From positions 162,016-226,015 of the forward strand of contig JAFKAC010000094.1 in assembly GCA_025766275.1 (NCBI GenBank): 64,000 bases of DNA. The letters are read 5' to 3'. The DNA comes from Lactarius indigo. Its lineage: Eukaryota > Basidiomycota > Agaricomycetes > Russulales > Russulaceae. A program made the position numbers and the translations under genes. Below are positions 1 through 12,030 of the stretch, piece after piece. Every line of letters starts with the position of its first letter. The first letter of the stretch is position 1. The notes below the pieces were generated by a model. It was not told the origin of the DNA. It saw only the letters and a list, made by a program, of their open reading frames with translations, and did not search any database.

Positions 1-2003
1 CATTCTCTGTTAATACCATCAGAAGTCTTGCCTGCTGCCCGTGTCCGTTCCATTTGTGGCGTCTACATTTCCTCTTCACAAGCTTCACAAACTCACACTC
101 AGCGACCAGTCTACACATAAATTATAGTATTCGTAATCAGCTCAAATTAAAACAGAGGGGGTTCCTGTAGTGAAGGCCTGATGGCTGAGTATGCATATTG
201 ATACGCCTATGATCGCGGCTCCGCTCGGCTTCCTCGCATCAACATGCCGCCCTTCCCTTTCTTCTACGGATTTGCACCCTAGAACTATAGCTCGCTCAAG
301 CACCCCACTTCTCGCGGGACCTGTATAGTCTTCAAGAAACGCACATGTAATATAAACTATTACTTTCACTATGATGGACTGGCCTGGTGTTCTCATCTGC
401 AGGCGCAAGGAATGGAGAATGGAGCTTCCTGCAGCTGTTGGTAGTACTGGTGGTGCTTATTCACGTTCCCTCGTCTTGTTGGACAGGTGACACTAGTCCC
501 TATTCTGGCGTGAGTCCTCAGGTCCTCCGTGTTCCCCTTAATTCCCGACACCTAGTCGCCACAGTAGAGGAAAACCTGGTTCGCAGCAAGATGGGACTGA
601 CATTTTCCCGTGATATTTCTCTCCACGCGGATAACTCGATGCCGAGTTTGTTTGTGCCTTCAGTAGGTGCATACGAGTGTTGCATGACTGGGTCATCTCA
701 AGAGGAGGCGTTATGTGCAATACCACAAGGCCACGCGCAAGTGCGGATGAGGAGGGTACGAGGCGGTAGGAACTTCAGCAAAACAAAATTTGACTAGCCG
801 TGACTAGGGGAACTAGCTCCTACCATATTTGGGTATCACTAGTCAGCACTAGTCACGGCTAGTGCTCCTAGTAACGTTTTGTTTTCCTGATGAAGGACTC
901 TACCACCAAGTCTACCACTGTATATTAGTGCCACGGGTATTGCAACTAGAAGGAAGACCCTGCTCTCCAAACGTGTTTCAGGGATCTTGCACGAGTATTG
1001 CACGAGTAGCAAGACGTCTTAATCTTGTGCCGGCGATGCCGATGCACGCTGGAACCCGCACTAACACGGATAGCCCGATCAACCCTACAGTGCTGTGGAC
1101 ATTCCAACGTGGGGATTGTGACGGTTGGTAAGGTGTAAAGTGATAGTCACCCGGGTACGCGATTTTCCGCCGTGTGATCCGAAGAATCACCAATGTGCAA
1201 CAATATGAATGATGTGTAGCGGTGGTGCCAGTGTGGCGGCTTCAAGCCGTTCAACTTGAAGCCCGGCCGTATATCCGAATCTCAATTGGCTATCGTCTAA
1301 TACAGTACCAATCATACTTCAAGTTAGTCGGCCGTTCCAGCGTCATTACGCACACGCCCGCTTTTCAGTCACACTACAATTGCCACATTTGCCAGTGTAA
1401 ATGATTTCTGAAATTGAGCTGGGCTTACTTCGTCCTCAGCGCCTGTCGTGAGAAGTTATGCAATTATGCCACTTACACGCATGCCCGGGCCCTACTATAT
1501 CTGGCATCGCTTGCTGCTGACCGTGACTCTACTGTGACTGTATATTGCACAAAATTCGCCAGTGAACAACTGGGAAGTTATGCCCCTCTATGTCTGCTTT
1601 AACACTCACGCTGCGAACACGCTGCCCATCGGAACGTTAACTTTACCCTGACCGTAAAGAACAATTGGGGGGCAGAGATCGTTAAACTCCGCACTCTGCC
1701 TTCTTATGCTAGGAGGTCCAAGAGGAGGGCTGCGGATAAACGTTGTTTTACGGTGGTTGCGGGCATTGTGATATTCAAGGCAGGCGATTCTGCTCACGCA
1801 GAAGTGCGACATCAGGTAAGGTCGCTTGCTGTCACTATCGCTAGTGGTGTTTCTTGGCTGACAGGTTTATGGGTATTGCAGCTCCGTTAGTCTAATCTGT
1901 CGATGGCCGGAGGTGCGGCGTTCATCTTATAAGTTTCCTCTCCGAGTTTGTCGAATGGCCATCTCTCCGTAGTATCCCTCGTCACATTCTTTGACCCTCA
2001 GAA
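1..2003. other. No supportable gene
   Basis: Open frames here are short (longest about 136 codons), overlap on both strands and show no protein family I recognise. The last 40 bases resemble the sequence just before the second DUF6535 gene (4396-4435), so the duplicated block begins at or before about 1960. The only structured element seen is the foldback at 779-886. Confidence 0.5.
779..886. repeat. Foldback (inverted repeat)
   Basis: A perfect 15 bp inverted repeat, ACTAGCCGTGACTAG at 793-807 and its complement at 849-863, is flanked further out by AAAACAAAA and TTTTGTTTT. Together they form an interrupted hairpin of about 108 bp. The form is that of a small MITE-like foldback, but no target duplication was found, so its nature is open. 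Confidence 0.6.
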
Positions 2004-4210
2004 ATGGCTTTACCCAGCACGGATGTGTATATTGATATCCAAGATCGCCCCATGAATGAGCGTCAGCCTGCAGTTTCTCCAGGCATTCAACCTCCGGATC
2101 CCGTAGACTCTCGATTTCAGACCGCAGCTACTACCAATCACCGTGGGGATCCCGGCGCTCCCGTACTGCAACCCGCGGATAACCGTGACACAGAGGCCCA
2201 GCGGGGTACGTTAGTTCGCTGTTCCATGGGCTGTGTTCTCATTCGCGTTCCAGGCGAGAACTATGGAGACTCTTCTGGCAGGTCATGGATGATGTACCTC
2301 TCTGAGGCCGAGAAGGAGGATAAAGAGATAACTGAAAACTGGAAGGGGGATACAGAGGGAATCCTCGTGTTTGTGAGTACTCGCTCCTCTTCTGCATTTA
2401 CTCCACCTAATGCATAAATCGAAGACTGGTCTGTTCTCGGCCACCGTTGCGTCCTTCATCATCGAAAGCTACAAGCAGCTATCTCTCGATTCCAGCGTTA
2501 CGACCAATGCGCTCCTTACCCAAATATCTCAACAACTCGCCAACGCCTCCACCGGGACACCTCTTGCGGGCGTTGCAGCGCAAAATAACCAGTCGTTCAA
2601 GCCAACAGCCTCCGCTGTCAGGGTCAACGTGATGTGGTTCCTCAGTTTGATCCTCAGCTTAACTTGCGCGCTCTCGGCAACATTGATGCAGCAATGGGCC
2701 CGACGATATCAGGAACTCGCGCGGCGTCGCGGCACACCCCACAAGCGTACACGTGGGCGAGCGTAATGGCATAACAAGATTCAAAATGAGCCGAGCCATC
2801 GAGGCAATGCCCGCGCTCCTACACCTATCGGTCTTCCTCTTCTTCACGGGTCTCATCGACTTTCTTATTCCCATCAACACTACCGTCGCATACTTCACTC
2901 TCGGTTTGATCGCGGTGTTCGCTGCTGCGTACGCAGTTTTGACGATTTTACCAAACTTATACCTCGATTGCCCGTATCGCACCCCAGTGTCCGGAATCAC
3001 ATGGCGTTTATCCGAATTTTCCGTTCTCAAAATCCTTTTGACCATCCGACGTGTTGAGGGTCTATTTCACGGACCTTTGTTGTCCCTATGGCACTGGACT
3101 CGGAGGAACCAGCGAGTGACAGGGCCTCCTGGTCCTACCAACTGGAGGGATGCGCTCGGCGATCAGGTCGAGGTACATCGCAGAAGGCTCTCGGATGGTC
3201 TACGGAAAAGTGTCGAGCTTAGCGCTACTGACGCCCCGCCGACTGTGGATAAAGATGCTCTTGAATGGACACTCACAGCCCTCGATGAAGACAAGGAGAT
3301 TGAGGACTTTGCCGAACGCGTACCAGGGTTTTTCGACTTCCGTGCCGTCCCGCATCCGACCTCGGCAATCCTTCCCCTGATGTCCGACCAGTCAACGACC
3401 GAACCCATCCTTGGATTCCGTCTCCGCGACCTCCTCAAGACGTGCATACCAGGGACCTCACCTCTCACCGACTCGGAAGAAAAGCGCAGGAGACGTCTGC
3501 GGGTATGTCTGAAGAGCCTGTGGTATTGCGGAAAGGCGTACAATCAGCCGGAGAACCCGGATCCCTTACCCTCCTACGTCCGCATCGTTTTCGCCAATCC
3601 CGAGATGACTCACCGAATTCAGGCGGAAGAGGACCTCGCTGTGCGTGTCATAGGACGTTGCTTTGGGGCGTCGGTCGCAAAGAAGCTTTCAGAGGACGTC
3701 AACTCGCACAATACCCCAGGTGTTCGATTCAGCGAAGGGGTGCTTGCGTGCCTATCGGCTATCCTTGGCACCGAGAGTAGCGAGGTGATGTCTTGGCTTG
3801 GCAAGCCCGGTGCTATCGAACTTGCGAACATCGTTTCCCTCATGTCGGCAGACGCTGACTCATTGGTCGGTGACAAAATGCCATCGGATGTGCTGGATGT
3901 ATTCAAAAAGACGCTTAACATGCTCTCTCAGACTCTTCTTGACAATTTCCGCGCTGACCTGCCCCTACCTCAGACCCAGATCGCACAGTTCTACGAGATA
4001 TATTCCAAGGTCCCCAATTGGCTCAAAGATGAGCTGCAGCAGATATCGGACAAGCTGGCAACGGGGATTGTGATGTTTCCCGAACCTCAACTTGCACAGG
4101 GGTCGTCGTGGACTAATATTTCTCATGTGTCGCAGCAATCGCGCGAGAACCCGGTGCGGGTTGAAGGGGCACCGGATAGCGGTATTGGCGATGGTTTTGT
4201 TCAGACGTAA
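2004..4210 (+). pseudogene. DUF6535 membrane protein, copy 1 (frameshifted)
   Basis: Agaricomycete DUF6535 family protein of unknown role; the domain is a membrane-anchored region with a conserved motif before a GLFSA-like segment. Exons: 2004-2205, 2254-2372 and 2425 onward, with introns starting GTACGT and GTGAGT. Exon 3 encodes TGLFSATVASFIIESYKQL and a transmembrane stretch ending in LMQQWARRY. At about 2757 the frame breaks: compared with copy 2, eight bases are missing between the Arg-Ala and Asn-Gly codons, so translation stops at 2764-2766. The remaining 480 codons continue in another frame to a stop at 4210, with two more membrane segments and a soluble C-terminal half about 70% like copy 2. 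The long open downstream frame suggests a recent break or a sequencing error. The start is the ATG that aligns with copy 2. Confidence 0.8.
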
Positions 4211-4435
4211 CTGAAGGAAGGCGGGTTTCTTATGTACCGTGTCCCCGGGCCGTGACTCGGAGCTGCTGCAACGCAGGCGCCATTCCCTGTAATTTACCAC
4301 GACGTGTTTCTCAGGGCGGACGTGCCCTTTCACCTCGTCCGCGGGCCACGTTTCCATATAGTTTAATGTTCTCTCCATGTTCGCCGTGTTGTCAACTCGA
4401 CGCAGTAGCCCTCGTCACATTCTTTGACTCCAGAA

Positions 4436-6543
4436 ATGACTTCACCCAGTTCACACGTGTATATCGGCGTTCGACCCTTGGTTCGACCCCACCCTATTAC
4501 TGAGCCTCAGCCTGAAATACATCCAGTTATTCAACCTACGAATCCGGCGGATCCTCAGTTTCAGGCCGACACTACTACGAACCACCGTGGAGATGCTCCT
4601 ACACCGCAACCTGAGGATTACCGTGACACGGACGCTCAGTGGGGTATGTTAGTCTGACGCGTCGAAGGCTGTATACTCACTCGCGTAGTTGAAAACTACG
4701 GAGACTCTTCTGGTAGATTGTGGATGATGTATCTCAGTAAGGCCGAGAAGGAGGATAAAGAGATAACCGAGGGCTGGAAGGGGGAGGCAGACGGAATCCT
4801 TGTGTTTGTGAGTGCTCATCTCTCAGTCATTTACTTCATCTAATGCTCATGCCGAAGACCGGTCTGTTCTCTGCAACTGTTGCTGCCTTCATCATCGAAA
4901 GTTACAAGCAGCTAACTCCCGATTCCGGCGTTACAACCAATGCACTCCTTACTCAAATATCTCAACAGCTTGTCAATATCTCCAACTTTAACGGGACATC
5001 TCTCGCGAGCATTACGGCGCAGAGCAGCCAGCCATTCAAACCAACAGCTTCTGCAGTCAGGGTCAACGTGTTGTGGTTCCTCAGCTTGGCGATCAGCTTG
5101 AATTGCGCGCTTTCCGCGACGCTAATGCAACAATGGGCCCGACAGTACCGAGAACTCACGCAGCCCCGCGGTGTACCTCACAAGAGCGGGCGCATACGAG
5201 CATTTATATTTGATGGCTTTCTTAGATTCGGGACTCTAGCACGAGCCGTCACGCCAATCACCAGGCTCCTGCATATATCCGTCTTCCTCTTTTTCGCCGG
5301 TCTCGTTGAGTTCCTTTTCCCAATCTACGCGACGGTCGCGTTCACTACCCTCGGCTGCATCGCAATGTTCGCTCTCCCATACGCAGTTTTGACGATTTTA
5401 CCAAACTTTTACCTAAATTGTCCGTATGGCACACCACTGTCTGGAGTCACGTGGCGTTTGTCCCAATTCACCGTCCTCGGAATCCTTTTGGCCATCCGAG
5501 GTGTTGAGGGCCTATTTCATCGACCTTTGTCGACCTTATGGCGTTGCACCCACTGGCAAGTTCCGGAGCCTCTTGGTCCTACCAAGTGGAGGGAGATGCT
5601 CGACTATCAAGTTGCGATGCATTACAGATGGCTTTGGGACGGCCTACAAACGAGTGTCGAACTCGGTGCAGCTGGCGCTCCGCCAACGGTGGACGCGCAC
5701 GCACTTGAATGTACACTCACAGCTCTCCACCATAACGAGGAGATCGAAGACTTTGCAGAAAGCGTACCGGGATTTTTCGACTCCCGTGCCGTCCCGGATC
5801 CGACCTCGGCAATCCTTCCCCTGATGTCTGACCAACCAAAGACCGAACCCATTCTTGGATCCCGTCTCTACAATCTCCTCAAGACGTGTATACCTGGGAC
5901 CTCTCCCCTTGCCGAAGAGAAGCGCAAAAACCGTCTGCGGATATGTCTGAAGAGTCTGTGGTATTGCGGGAGGGCGTACAATCAGCCGGAGAACCCGGAG
6001 CCCTTACCTTCTTACGTCCGCGCCGTCTTCGCTAGCCCCGAGATGACTCATCGAATTCAGGCGGAAGAGGACCTCGCTGTGCGTATCATAGGACGTTGTT
6101 TTGGGGCGTTGGTTGCAAAGAAGCTTTCAGCCGACATCAACTTGCGCCGTGTTCGAATCAACGACGAGATACTTGGGTGCCTATCGGCTATCCTTGGCGC
6201 CGACAACCGCGAGGTGATGTTTTTGCTTGGTCAGCCCGACGCCATTGAACTCGCAAGCATCGTTTCGCTCATGTTGGTTGCTGATTCATCGGTTGGCGAT
6301 ACAATGCCGCCCGATGTCCTGGATGTTTTCAAACAGACGCTCCGCATACTCTCTCAGACCCTTATTAGCAAGGGCCAAGTCGACCTGCCCCTACCTCAAA
6401 TTGTACAGTTCCGCGAGATATATTTCAAGGTTCCCGACTGGCTCAAAGAAGAGCTGCAGCAGATATTGTATAGACTACCGATGAGCTCATCGTACACGCC
6501 AGGGCGGATTGTGGCGTATCCTCATTCAGGCGTCGTGGAGTAA
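4436..6543 (+). CDS. DUF6535 domain membrane protein, copy 2
   Basis: Intact tandem paralogue of the gene just upstream; function unknown. Exons 4436-4643, 4689-4807 and 4858-6543 join in frame to give 670 residues. The N-terminal 75 residues are proline- and threonine-rich and probably disordered. The DUF6535 core follows (NYGDSS, WMMYLSKAEKEDKEI, then TGLFSATVAAFIIESYKQL) with one membrane helix near residues 165-190 and two more around 230-290. A soluble helical region makes up the rest. Introns are 45 and 50 bp and sit at the same places as in copy 1. The C-terminus ends about 30 residues earlier than copy 1 because a shifted frame brings in a TAA. Start chosen at 4436, which aligns with copy 1; another in-frame ATG lies at 4424. 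Confidence 0.85.
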
Positions 6544-6790
6544 TCTTTCTCATGGGTCACAGCGATCGCGTGAGAACCAGGTGAGGATCGGAGGCACGAG
6601 ATAGCTGAATTGGCCTGGGCAATTCCCAGTGGCTTGGTTTAGACGTAAGCGAGGCGAATTCCTTTTGTACGATCGTGTTCCATGGGCCGCTGCAATGTCA
6701 TTCCCTGCAATTTATCACACGTGTTTCGTTTTTCGGGGTGGACGTGACCCTATCACCTCATCTGCAAATCACGCTTCCATACCGGTCCCA

Positions 6791-7140
6791 CTGGACATAC
6801 TATACATAATAGCTTGGCTGTCACAATCGGGGAAGTTGGCAGCTCTTGTTATCACACACGAGGCTCGATCCTGTACGTACCCTCCAAAATCTGGGCTTTA
6901 TTTAATTATGCCACACGTCATTACGCCATGTACCATACCCTGGTGTCGTAAAAATACGACCACCAGTTGAACATGACGCAAGGCTTGGTATCATTCATGG
7001 AATTTCAATGTCACGGGTCTTGATATGGGCGGGACGTAGATAGGCGTCACCCGTCCATGACGACGACGGATCATATACAGCTTTAACTTCCAAAGGTAGG
7101 ACAGGACCAGGACCTTCGCAACGCCTAGTGGTTACTAGTA
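6791..7140. other. Gap without recognised gene
   Basis: This stretch lies between the 3' flank of the second DUF6535 gene and the first scar of the transporter array. Nothing with coding character or a recognisable repeat was seen. Confidence 0.4.
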
Positions 7141-7149
7141 GACGTACTA

Positions 7150-7425
7150 CAGCGTGTTGCGTCACATAATCCATCAATAGTTGACCTACGGCGGGTCGCT
7201 ACGGCGTAGGCAGATGGGGGACCTTGCGAAGGAGGGTACGTTTCAGCCACAATGGAACAGACCAACTTGAAGGAAGCGCATAGATTCACAGTGCCGAGTG
7301 CGCACATGCAAATGCGTACAAGCTCCTCGGACCGCCGGCTTAGGACTTTGACACCAAAAAAAAAAAAATTCGCGAATCCGAAACGTCGTCACGCTTCAGC
7401 GCTTCAGCTTCGGAACTTAGATCTA
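7150..7425. repeat. Degenerate copy of the 3' flank of a type I Atg22-like gene
   Basis: Blocks here match 21796-22035, which lies just downstream of transporter copy C. Examples are CACATAATCCATCAATAGTTGACC at 7163 onward against a 21/24 match near 21811, and ATTCGCG-A-TC-GAAACGTCGTC, found again near 21985. No transporter gene follows; ABC tail sequence follows instead, so this looks like a deletion scar. Confidence 0.6.
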
Positions 7426-7429
7426 TTCA

Positions 7430-7700
7430 AAAACCGACGAGCTGTGAGCGTGTGGATAAGTGAATGAGAGGAGCCAACGCCTGAGCATACCGCCCTGGTG
7501 GTGCGTTGGCCAGGAGGCTCTTGTCCTCGACTTTCATTGAAAAATAAAGTAGTTGAGTTGGGTCGGTGCGACGATCCTTGATGGGTTCCGATCCGATGTT
7601 CTCGCGTCCCTGAGGGAATTCGGCAGCTTGTAATCTATGCCGTACCGACTCGGAGGTCGAGTATCGTGCGGGATGTCACCATACGGAGCGAATCCACAAG
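7430..7700 (+). pseudogene. Relic 3' tail of an ABCC transporter gene
   Basis: Similarity to 21355-21640, the last codons and 3' flank of the intact ABC transporter gene, starts at about the GTGGATAAG that encodes Asp-Lys near its C-terminus. It continues through AACGCCT-AGCA--CCGCCC at the stop region, the TCTCGCGT run and GCCGTACCGA. The stop context is altered (GTGGATAAG is followed at once by TGA). Nothing of the upstream transporter body remains. This is a remnant of a second copy of the ABC locus. Confidence 0.6.
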
Positions 7701-7906
7701 GACAAACGAATTGAATCCCCATTATATTTGCGGCAGGGGGGCGTTTGATGGTACAAGGCAATTTTTGTCTTGTAGCCTCGGCTGTAATTTTTGAGTTGGT
7801 CGCAGAATTCTAGAGTGATTTACAGATGAACGGCTCGAACCAGTTGATGATAATAGCGATTCTTGACAGCCATTTTCAAGTAATTACAAGCATTATTTTG
7901 TTTGTA

Positions 7907-7988
7907 TAAAGTCTTGAAATTAGCTATCCAAACTATAAATTATTATAAGACAAGGATTCGAGCTTATAATAATATCGATAAGACTTTA
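7907..7988. repeat. AT-rich nested foldback
   Basis: Two nested inverted repeats: TAAAGTCTT (7907-7915) with AAGACTTTA (7980-7988), and inside it ATTATTATAAG (7939-7949) with CTTATAATAAT (7963-7973). It lies between the ABC tail relic and transporter copy A. It may be a small foldback element or just a stable AT-rich hairpin. Confidence 0.5.
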
Positions 7989-8089
7989 CAATCCTCTTCC
8001 GGAACCTGGACACCGAACAGGCCTTTACGGTATAGTAGTACCCATTAAGAATCGGGCCACGGCCGAAATGAGGCAGATCAACACTTGAG

Positions 8090-8240
8090 ACCAGATTCAA
8101 AGGAAGCGCATATATTCACACGTACGACGCATCGGCTCTGAAGGTAAAAAAAAAAAAAACATTTCGCCATCCATCCTCAACACCGTTATGTCGCCCTTCA
8201 GCGCTTCAGCTCCAGCTTCGGGTTCAAATCGTCAGAACGA
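8090..8240. repeat. Second degenerate copy of the type I 3' flank
   Basis: The segment resembles both 7260-7420 and 21905-22030: GGAAGCGCATA-ATTCACA, GCATCGGCTCTGAA-GTAAAA and the CTTCAGC-(TTC) run recur. This is the expected 3' flank of copy A, so the region carries the order flank, ABC tail, flank, gene. Confidence 0.55.
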
Positions 8241-8294
8241 ATGAGGTAAAACAGACAAATGAATCACCGCAGCGCGCGGCGGTCCACCCACCAA

Positions 8295-10739
8295 TTAGAT
8301 CCGAGTCTTCTCATCATCGTTCTTGTCCTTGCCCTTTGACGATCCGTTGTCCTTTTCGTCCGAATATATCGCACAGACGCCGGCACTCGTTCCTCGCTGC
8401 TCCGCGGCCCACTGTGCCGCAGCGTACCTCCCTTTCGGTACGTCTACGCCAAACCACACCACGAGGCACCCAAGAGCGCTGAGAACGAACAGGACTGGAA
8501 AAGCCTTCCAATTGTTCCCTTTTTTGTCAACTACCGCCTGGATCACATTTGGTCCAATCATTGCCGCCGAGCGATTCGATAGTCCAAATAAACCGAAAAA
8601 CTGTTTTTTGAGATGAGCAGATGGCGGTTGTGACAGTGAAAGTAAGAGGTTACGCGCACCATATACTCGAACCCGGGAGGTGAGAGCTCACCCATCATCG
8701 TCTGCGAGATAGAGAAGTTCGGTCCCACCACGAGTCCGTACACAACGCTGTACATCCAGAACTCCCAAGCATTGTGAAACCTGCAGCGTATACACACGTC
8801 ATCGCTCAACGGGAAGGAAGGATAGGTCAGGTCTCACCCAAACTTGTCTGTCCAGATACCGATCATTCCCCAAGCCGGGATCAGGGTTTCCAGAATGCAC
8901 ACCGTAAGGAACTAAACCCTCCAATCTGTAAGTGAGCATAGAGTGATAGTGACCATCGTACCATCATTTTAATATCGATTTTCCAGTGACGTTGTATGTA
9001 CCAAGAGGCAACAACACTCGCGGCACAGGTGACCACCTGTACAAGGTTAAGATATGTGTTCTGCAGAAATGAGAACGTGAATTGTTCGTTTTGGCAGATT
9101 GCCACCAGCGTGAGAGTCGTTCCCAAACCCTGTATGCGCCACCGAGTCAGTGTTATTCTGATGAGCTATAACGACGGCACCCACATCGGAGATGAGAAAG
9201 AGGGAGAACAGATAAACGAATGTGTCTGGTAGCTTCCTGTACTGCTTCAAAGCGACAAAGATCTAATTTGGAGTTAGAAAGCTGAGCTAGGTAACAAACA
9301 ACCAAAATATTTTGCGGACCTGCTTCCAGCCTATTGTGAGGTAGCTTTCTCCTTTTGGAAGCTTTGGCCCAGGTCGAGGTTGTTGGAATATGACTGGTTG
9401 TTCACGTGTTAGTGTTCTAGGCCACAAGCCGAGGGTTCTAGAGATGCAGTACGCACACCACCAAATACCAAATAGGACCCAACATCCGGTTGTCCTGTGT
9501 TGAAAAGGCACCGTCAATGTTCAAAGCTTATACAGACCGACAAGACCTCACAAGACGATAACATAGTTGTCAACCTTCGGATTGTCGCTGAGGGGGAGCA
9601 GCAGTGACAAGTTGAGCAACAACGCAACGACATCGCCGAGGAAACGCCAAGTCTACTGTATTGTGTCATCGATATCAGGATACTAAGTTAGCGAACGCAC
9701 CATGCCAGCACTACTGATCTTGCTCTTTTCAACGCTTTTCTCCTTTTCATAGGCTTCCACAGACAACTCTCCTTGTTCATGGCGCGTCCTGAGCTGATGT
9801 GAGTGGGGTGTATTGCGAGCCAGTTGCGGGAAAAGGGCCGCAAAAAATGCAATGACGATGCCTCTTGAAGTGAAGCTGATCATGTACAATGCCATTGCAG
9901 CACCCCATTTGCTTGGTGCTGGTAGTAGACGTGAATTTGGGGAACACCTCAGAGGGCATTACATTTCACTGGCAAATGCCGTGACTCACATGTCAGACTC
10001 ATGCTTGCGAACTGGGCAACCCAACATATAGCGGTGGAAATAAGGAGCAGCCACCTGCCAAACATTCGATAGTCAGCAACCGGCCCGATGGTCGTAAAGA
10101 CCAATGTCATGATCTGAGACGAGGTAAATATATCGTCATGACGGATTGCGCACCGAAAAAAATTAATCGACGTACTGCAAAGCTTACTCCGTTTGCAACC
10201 AAGACGATGGAGTTCACTGCCTTAGTCCCGCTTCCCCAAGGCAAGACGCATTTCCCAGATGCCCCCTTATCCAGACAGGACGAGCCTGGACCACGAACTG
10301 GATCATACCCAGCGGCGGTGGCTAGTCCTTGAAAGAGCGTCAGAGAGTAACCTATAACAAGTGACCAGAGCAGTGGTCCCATTTAGGTGAGCACAATAGG
10401 GACATTGTGAACGACTCGCCCTGGGGTCCAAGTCCCTGTTTTGGACACACACGTCGAACATTTAGCACTGGGGTACTGTGTTCTGAATAACGAAGGAAAC
10501 GCACGTTATTCCCGAAGTGATACACTGAAGTGACGTTGTTAATGATACTACAAAAAAAGAAAGATATAAATATACACACGATAGTAACTCCAGAGCTCTC
10601 GTCGAGTTACGACTGGCTCGTTGTGGCTCGGTACAGCAACAGGCGAAACTGGGGCAAACTCGGAGGCACCTTCATCCTTCTGGATCTCGGGGTGGGCGAG
10701 CTCCGGGACAGGTGTCGCTTCAAGTACGGGGTGCGACAT
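8295..10739 (-). CDS. Atg22-like vacuolar amino-acid effluxer, type I copy A
   Basis: Member of the Atg22-like branch of the major facilitator superfamily; in yeast Atg22 exports amino acids from the vacuole after autophagic breakdown. Seen here: N-terminal EPVVTRRELWSYY, YDPVRGPGSSC, DYRMFGRWLL, ARNTPHS, an EKEKSVEKSKIS loop, ICQNEQFTFSFLQNTYL, and the family hallmark WEFWMYSVVYGLVVGPN with MMGELSPPGFEYM. It ends in a lysine- and aspartate-rich tail. About 14 exons in the pattern worked out for copy G can be recognised, and those checked are open. Unlike the other copies, the donor after microexon 3 (10420-10435) is GC (GCGAGT) rather than GT. The start is the ATG before SHPVLEATPV. Substrate is inferred only from the family. 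Confidence 0.8.
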
Positions 10740-12030
10740 GGGGGGAACTGGGTTAGATGGGCCCCAAATTGCCAGAGATCAGGTAGAAATAACCGAAGGT
10801 AGAGTCGGTAGCAGTCCCGTGTGCCCTCAGGAACTATCAGCTACGCTCATTCGAGTTGCGCCGACTCGAACTTTCTCGCACGTAATCTGGGAGACGTGAT
10901 AGGCTTATCGAGGAATATCTCGCACGATGCCGATGAAACCAACCCAGAGAAGAGAATCAGGGTGAAGCCCCGGTCTGGTGTGCCAGTGGATCGCGACAGG
11001 CACCCTTGTGAGTACCACAACGGGCCACGGTGACCACGGCACAAAGCACCACAGTTTGAGCATCCCAAAGCCCTTTAGGCCGACTCGGAGTCCCTTGCGG
11101 AGTCCCACTCAGGCTGGTACTACTCCAAATAGAAGCTAGTAGAACTTGAAGGCACTCGACGGTCGATACCGTTAGAATTTGCATTTTCATCAAGATTTTC
11201 ATACTCACATGACGTAAAATTCCCACTTGATATTGGAGTTGACTCAGGGAGGGTTCAAGCCAAGGTTCAAGCTTTCAAGCAGTCAATTGTTTACATGTAC
11301 AGACAGTTCACTATCGAAGACTTTTCTGGCTAGGTATGGAAACCGCCACCACGCAACCATACAGTATTCCCGGTTCACTTACGGTACTTGTACCGTAACC
11401 ATTTTGAACGTGTCGATCTTACAGTAGGTCATGTGAGCTGCAGCGCCCTCTTCAACTTACAACCCTACGCTTCCCTTTACCTGATGACGGAATCTTAGAA
11501 AATGACCTTTCAGAATTCTGAGAAAGATTCATTCGAGCAAGCATTCGAGATCTTCCCAAGGACTTTCCTGTGATCTTCGCTGTCGGCCCCCCTACGCTAC
11601 TGCGATATGTTTCCTGGAAATGCGCATATCAGCTGCTAGGGTCGGGTGCTAACTACGTCATCAAGTGTTTCGACTACTCAGATGTAGTTTTCTATTTGTT
11701 TCCGTCTGGTAGGTCTTCGCTGTTTGTCCTTCTGTGAACCAAGGCTTTCTCGTGGGCGCTTGAGTGTGAGCACTGTGCAAGGTTTCCGTGGATCGGCTTG
11801 GACTTGTTTCTGGCTCTTCGAAATATATATAGAACATAGGGGGCTGGGAAGTCTAACAACCCGAGGACAGAAGCCCGCGGTAGCGCAGACAAAAAAACGG
11901 CGCCACTCAATTCAGTAGAACCATATTAGGTTTTGTTCCGGCTCCTCAAAACACAAATAGATTGATATATAAGATTAAAAAAAGAATACTCGTGTTGTCT
12001 TTGCTTGCTAAAAATGTCACGGTAGTATTG
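10740..12030. other. Intergenic spacer between copies A and B
   Basis: Upstream region of copy A and downstream region of B. Parts recur in the three other I-II spacers, for example GCTGGGAAGTCTA or similar, followed by GAAGCCCGCGGT, near 11845, 25945, 32195 and 41420. No coding frame recognised. The repeat of the spacer shows the I+II pair was copied as a unit. Confidence 0.5.

Larger units (their letters stand above)
1960..6790 (+). repeat. Direct tandem duplication of the DUF6535 gene
   Basis: The two units are offset by 2432 bp (ATG to ATG). Similarity covers about 40 bp of upstream sequence, both introns, all exons and the 3' flank: a stretch after each stop with TTCCCTG(T/C)AATTTA(C/T)CA is found near 4285 and 6700. 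A single tandem duplication of a complete gene explains this. Confidence 0.8.
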